A program made the translations under genes and the position numbers. Of a DNA stretch of 8,638 nucleotides, positions 6,328 through 8,638 are shown piece by piece (the first letter of the stretch is position 1; every line of letters begins with the position of its first letter). The notes below the pieces were generated by a model. That model searched no databases. It had not been told where the DNA came from and worked only from the letters and a program-made list of their open reading frames with translations. Source of the stretch: Dehalococcoidia bacterium (GTDB lineage Bacteria > Chloroflexota > Dehalococcoidia > Bin125). Location: the NCBI GenBank assembly GCA_007571275.1, contig RKRS01000198.1:1-8638 (forward strand). Reading direction: 5' to 3'.

Positions 6328-7002
6328 CTAGCGCGACGTCATGTCCGACTGGTGATCCTCGACGTAGCCGTCAAACGGCTCCTCGAGGTAGTAGGCCATG
6401 CTTTCCAGCTCCATTACCGGATCGATGCGCCGCAGGTGCACACCCCGTGGCACGCTTGTCGCGATCGGGGCGTAGCTGAGAATCGCGCGCACTCCGCCAG
6501 CGACCAGCAGGTCGATCACCGACGGCGCGGCCTCAGCAGGCACCGCCACGATACCCATCGAGACCCTTGTGCGCTCCAGGTACTTCGGGAGCGACGCCAC
6601 ATCATCGACGCGGTGATTGTCAATCATGCTGCCAATCTGTTTCGGATCGGAATCGAATACCCGAACCACCTCGAACCCGCCGCGACGGAATCCGCCATAG
6701 CCCAGGACCGCGCGACCGAGTTGACCAACACCGACGAGCACCATCTCTTTCACCCGGCCGTTCAGGCCCAGGATGCTGCGCAAGCGCTCGCGCAACCCCA
6801 CGACCTCATATCCGCGACCGCGTTTGCCGAACCGTCCGAAGTAGGACAGGTCCTTGCGAATCTGCGCAGGCGTGACGCCCAGACGCTGACCCAGCTCCTG
6901 GGAGGAAATAAATTCACGACCCTCACCCGCCAGGAGTCCCAGTTCACGCGCGTACAGCGGTAGCCGGCGAATTACGATGTCAGGAATCTCGGTCTCGTTC
7001 AC
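6328..7002 (-). CDS. rex: Redox-sensing transcriptional repressor Rex
   Basis: Rex is a homodimeric repressor that senses the cytoplasmic NADH/NAD+ ratio; NADH releases it from DNA, switching on genes for respiration and fermentation. The 224-residue product has the usual length. An N-terminal winged helix (about 6-75) contains VIRRLPLYARELGLL, SSQELGQRLGVTPAQIRKDLSYFG and the wing FGKRGRGYEV. A Rossmann domain follows, with GVGQLG (91-96) for the dinucleotide and D117 in VFDSDP, then IVAVPAEAA and ILSYAPI. The C-terminal MAYYL (202-206) belongs to the helix that swaps between protomers. The start is GTG at 7002, which fits the family N-terminus; no strong Shine-Dalgarno sequence is seen. It lies 100 bases downstream of the reductase gene on the same strand, and converges on the mreB-like gene with 12 bases between the stops. 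The gap upstream holds a palindrome that could be an operator, but I find no full TTGTxAA...TTxACAA Rex site. Confidence 0.96.
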   Translation of the reverse strand: MNETEIPDIVIRRLPLYARELGLLAGEGREFISSQELGQRLGVTPAQIRKDLSYFGRFGKRGRGYEVVGLRERLRSILGLNGRVKEMVLVGVGQLGRAVLGYGGFRRGGFEVVRVFDSDPKQIGSMIDNHRVDDVASLPKYLERTRVSMGIVAVPAEAAPSVIDLLVAGGVRAILSYAPIATSVPRGVHLRRIDPVMELESMAYYLEEPFDGYVEDHQSDMTSR

Positions 7003-7029
7003 ACAACCACTCTCAACGCTTCCACTTGC

Positions 7030-7046
7030 GGCTGTAGATTACAGCC
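7030..7046 (-). promoter_or_regulatory. Perfect 7-3-7 inverted repeat upstream of rex, overlapping a possible -10 box
   Basis: The arms GGCTGTA and TACAGCC are perfect complements around a 3-base centre. Read on the minus strand, the centre contains TAATCT (7036-7041 on plus), a plausible -10 hexamer about 33 bases upstream of the rex GTG. A -35 at 17 bases would be GGAACA, matching the consensus at only 3 of 6 positions. No T-run follows, so it is not a typical intrinsic terminator. The dyad could be an operator, but it does not match the Rex consensus. Confidence 0.4.
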
Positions 7047-7102
7047 CACAGGCGGCAATGTTCCTCACATCATTCGCCGATCGGTATTTCTTCGTTTGAT
7101 GT

Positions 7103-8101
7103 TTACAACACACGGTCGTCTGCCTGTCGAACCCCGAAGTCGCTCCGGCGCAGTTCCTCGATCCGCCCCTGCTCATCGTCCGAGAGCGCCCGTAGATCAA
7201 TGGCGGCGATCTGGTCGGCCAATTCTGCGGCATTCTTGACTCCCGGCACAATCGTCGAGATTGCCGCTTGCTCAAGCGCAAAGCGCGCAGCCCACTGTGA
7301 CAGCGGCACGCCGTCCGCCTCCAGGAACCGCAACCGGTCCGCTCGTCGGAAATCATGGGCGACCAAGGAGTCAGACTCGACCGGGCGATCCACTGCGTCG
7401 GATAATGCGCCCGCTGCGAGATTGCGGATACCGATGACGCCCAGTCCAAGCTCCGCCGCCAGCGGCAGCAGTTGGCCGTGGTCGTGCAGCGTCGATCCTG
7501 CCGGCAGTGGCCGAACCGCCGAGTCATTCAACAGGTTGCAATAGACCTGGACGGTGTCCAGCGCCCCATCCCGGACCACCTGCCGTACCGATTGCGCGTC
7601 GCCCATGCCAGTAATGCCGATGTATCGGGTCAGGCCGTCCTGCTTCAGTTTGTGCAGCGTTTCCAAGGCCAGCATGGCGTCGGCGACCGAGACAGAGCGG
7701 CGAAACTGCCCGCGCTCCGGCGTGATCATGTTGTGCAGTTGGAAGACATCGATCCGTTCGCGCCGCAGCCGCTCAGCCGACTCGTTGATGCTGCGTTCTA
7801 CGGCAGCCGGGATGTCGGCCAGATCATTCTCAGTGAGCGATACTTTGGTCGCGACCAGCATGTGCTCACCCCGCCGTTCCGGGGCTTCGAGCAGCGCCCG
7901 ACCGAGATTGCGCTCGGCAGCTCCGTTTCCGTAGCCCGGCGCGACATCGTAGAAGTTGATCCCTTCGCGCATGGCGAGCGCAATCGTCTCGGCGATCGCC
8001 TCGTCGGACGTTTCGCCCCACACGTGTCCAATCCCGCCTCCGCCGAGCCCGATCTCGGAAACCACCAGGCCCGTCCGCCCCAGCCGGCGATATCGCATCA
8101 T
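7103..8101 (-). CDS. Aldo/keto reductase family oxidoreductase
   Basis: This is an aldo/keto reductase, a (beta/alpha)8-barrel enzyme that reduces carbonyls, or oxidises alcohols and sugars, with NAD(P)H in the cytoplasm. With the start at 8101 it has 332 residues, a usual length. The catalytic tetrad is complete: D52 and Y57 in FYDVAPGYGNGAAE, K86 in VATKV and H123 in FQLHN. The N-terminal MRYRRLGRTGLVVSEIGLGG is typical, and IVPGVKNAAELADQ near the C-terminus fits the cofactor 2'-phosphate/adenine region. I chose ATG 8101 because GAGGAA lies 6 bases upstream and the domain begins at once. The open frame reaches back to GTG 8173, but those 24 residues have no family match; ATG 8098 and GTG 8104 are also possible. 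Substrate cannot be told from sequence. It lies upstream of rex on the same strand and diverges from the gene at 8193. Co-transcription with rex is possible across the 100-base gap. Confidence 0.93.
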   Translation of the reverse strand: MMRYRRLGRTGLVVSEIGLGGGGIGHVWGETSDEAIAETIALAMREGINFYDVAPGYGNGAAERNLGRALLEAPERRGEHMLVATKVSLTENDLADIPAAVERSINESAERLRRERIDVFQLHNMITPERGQFRRSVSVADAMLALETLHKLKQDGLTRYIGITGMGDAQSVRQVVRDGALDTVQVYCNLLNDSAVRPLPAGSTLHDHGQLLPLAAELGLGVIGIRNLAAGALSDAVDRPVESDSLVAHDFRRADRLRFLEADGVPLSQWAARFALEQAAISTIVPGVKNAAELADQIAAIDLRALSDDEQGRIEELRRSDFGVRQADDRVL

Positions 8102-8107
8102 CACCCG

Positions 8108-8113
8108 TTCCTC
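8108..8113 (-). promoter_or_regulatory. Ribosome binding site of the aldo/keto reductase gene
   Basis: GAGGAA on the minus strand, 6 bases before ATG 8101. It decides the start against the far upstream GTG at 8173, which would place this site inside the coding region. Confidence 0.65.
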
Positions 8114-8178
8114 ACTCTCACCAACCCGTGCGCGTTGTGCGCTCAGACTACCGCCGCTCGGACCTAGTAGCACTCGCC

Positions 8179-8195
8179 GCTACCGTGTCGATATG
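8179..8195 (+). promoter_or_regulatory. Possible leaderless promoter of the right-edge gene (GCTACCGT, then ATG)
   Basis: GCTACCGT at 8179-8186 contains TACCGT (TANNNT, 8181-8186), followed by exactly six bases and the ATG at 8193. No Shine-Dalgarno sequence is present. The motif and its spacing are the same as before murA (GCTACAGT, six bases, ATG). No clear -35 element is seen. Confidence 0.42.
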
Positions 8196-8638
8196 ACGAC
8201 TCCCACCCACGTCGCAAGCTGGCCCAGCCTGCGGAAGGTACCCGTCCTTTACCCCGACGCGCGCAACCGAGACAACCGCGGCCCGGTTTGCTATCGCGCC
8301 GGCAAGACCTGGCCGTTGGATTCGCACCCCGACACGCGCGGGCGCATTGCGCTGCTCGCGGTCGGCAGTAACGCGTATCCGAGACAGCTGCACGACAAGT
8401 TGGCGGAAACGGCAGCGGACCTGCAAGGCATTCCGACGGTACCGACGATCCTCAGGGGATTCGATGTCGCCTATTGCCCGGTCCGCTCTCGCAACGGATA
8501 TATCCCGGTCACGCTCGCGCCACGGCCGGGCGCGGTCTGTCTCACTTGGCTCCAGTGGCTCACGCTGGAGCAGCTCAACATCATTTCCGCGACTGAGGGT
8601 TCCCGCTACGCGCTGGTCGGCGGCGAATCGCTGGCGGC
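8193..8638 (+). CDS. GGCT/AIG2-fold-like protein, N-terminal part (3' end outside window)
   Basis: An uninterrupted frame runs from ATG 8193 to the window edge: 148 codons plus two bases, no stop. I do not recognise a named gene. Two segments suggest the gamma-glutamylcyclotransferase-like (GGCT/AIG2) fold. One is ALLAVGSNAYPRQL (G58, S59, N60), resembling the YGSN substrate-binding loop near the start of the fold. The other is LEQLNIISATEGSRYALV (E135, G136, Y139), resembling the later D..EG..Y.R segment that carries the catalytic glutamate. The intervening stretch, with LRGFDVAYC and SRNGYIPVTLAPRPG, would be core strands. Two points are odd: the loop has Val57 where Tyr is usual, and about 50 residues precede it, more than in minimal GGCT proteins. 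No signal peptide or membrane segment is seen. It diverges from the reductase gene and has a possible leaderless promoter. Coding is likely; the family call is tentative. Confidence 0.6.
   Translation, partial: MTTPTHVASWPSLRKVPVLYPDARNRDNRGPVCYRAGKTWPLDSHPDTRGRIALLAVGSNAYPRQLHDKLAETAADLQGIPTVPTILRGFDVAYCPVRSRNGYIPVTLAPRPGAVCLTWLQWLTLEQLNIISATEGSRYALVGGESLA

Noticed and set aside
7100..7110. TTGTAAA-like half-site (minus strand) at the end of the reductase gene as a Rex operator
   Set aside because: Only one half of the TTGTxAA-N4-TTxACAA palindrome is present; the second half is absent.
8145..8150. TAGTCT on the minus strand as a -10 box for the reductase gene
   Set aside because: The position (about 40 bases before the start) is plausible, but no -35 match lies 16-18 bases upstream, so it is too weak to list as a feature.
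7472..8167. Plus-strand frame (231 residues) opposite the aldo/keto reductase
   Set aside because: The minus strand has a complete catalytic tetrad and family signatures; this frame has none.
8102..8173. N-terminal extension of the aldo/keto reductase to GTG 8173
   Set aside because: The extra 24 residues have no family match, and the good ribosome binding site at 8108-8113 lies inside them.
8148..8426. Minus-strand frame (92 residues) opposite the right-edge gene
   Set aside because: It overlaps the start of the reductase upstream region and the better-supported plus-strand frame, with no ribosome site or domain.

Overview
This is a GC-rich bacterial chromosomal window, about 60-65% GC by eye and densely coded. 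It carries housekeeping genes for energy conversion, cell-wall synthesis and redox sensing. Subunit sequences and gene order suggest a member of Chloroflexota, perhaps of the Thermomicrobia type; this is inference from recalled family features, since no search could be run. I see no insertion sequences, tRNA or rRNA genes, CRISPR arrays, phage genes or plasmid functions.

Layout, plus strand: the 3' end of atpA (F1 alpha), atpG (gamma), an inserted HAD-family phosphatase/phosphomutase gene, atpD (beta) and atpC (epsilon). Then come murA (first committed step of peptidoglycan synthesis) and a divergent mreB-like gene. Minus strand: rex (NADH/NAD+-sensing repressor) converges on the mreB-like gene with only 12 bases between the stop codons, and an aldo/keto reductase gene lies upstream of rex. 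On the plus strand, diverging from the reductase, an open-ended gene runs off the right edge; it resembles the gamma-glutamylcyclotransferase (GGCT/AIG2-like) fold.

The first four complete genes plus atpA look like one F1 ATPase operon in the usual A-G-D-C order, interrupted by the HAD gene, which is spaced as a true operon member (4 bases after atpG, 24 before atpD). murA and mreB-like form a cell-envelope pair. The order atpC-murA-mreB-like recalls the atpC...murA...mbl neighbourhood of Bacillus. Rex and the reductase are a plausible redox pair next to the energy genes.

The points most worth a second look are as follows. The MreB-like protein keeps the actin-fold framework but has Asn at the expected catalytic Glu and at the phosphate-2 Asp. 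MurA has Asp instead of the fosfomycin-target Cys. murA and the edge gene lack a Shine-Dalgarno sequence, and both have GCTACNGT followed by exactly six bases and ATG, as in leaderless promoters. A HAD gene sits inside the ATP synthase operon. A perfect 7-3-7 dyad upstream of rex overlaps a possible -10 box. The epsilon subunit appears to keep an ATP-binding signature.
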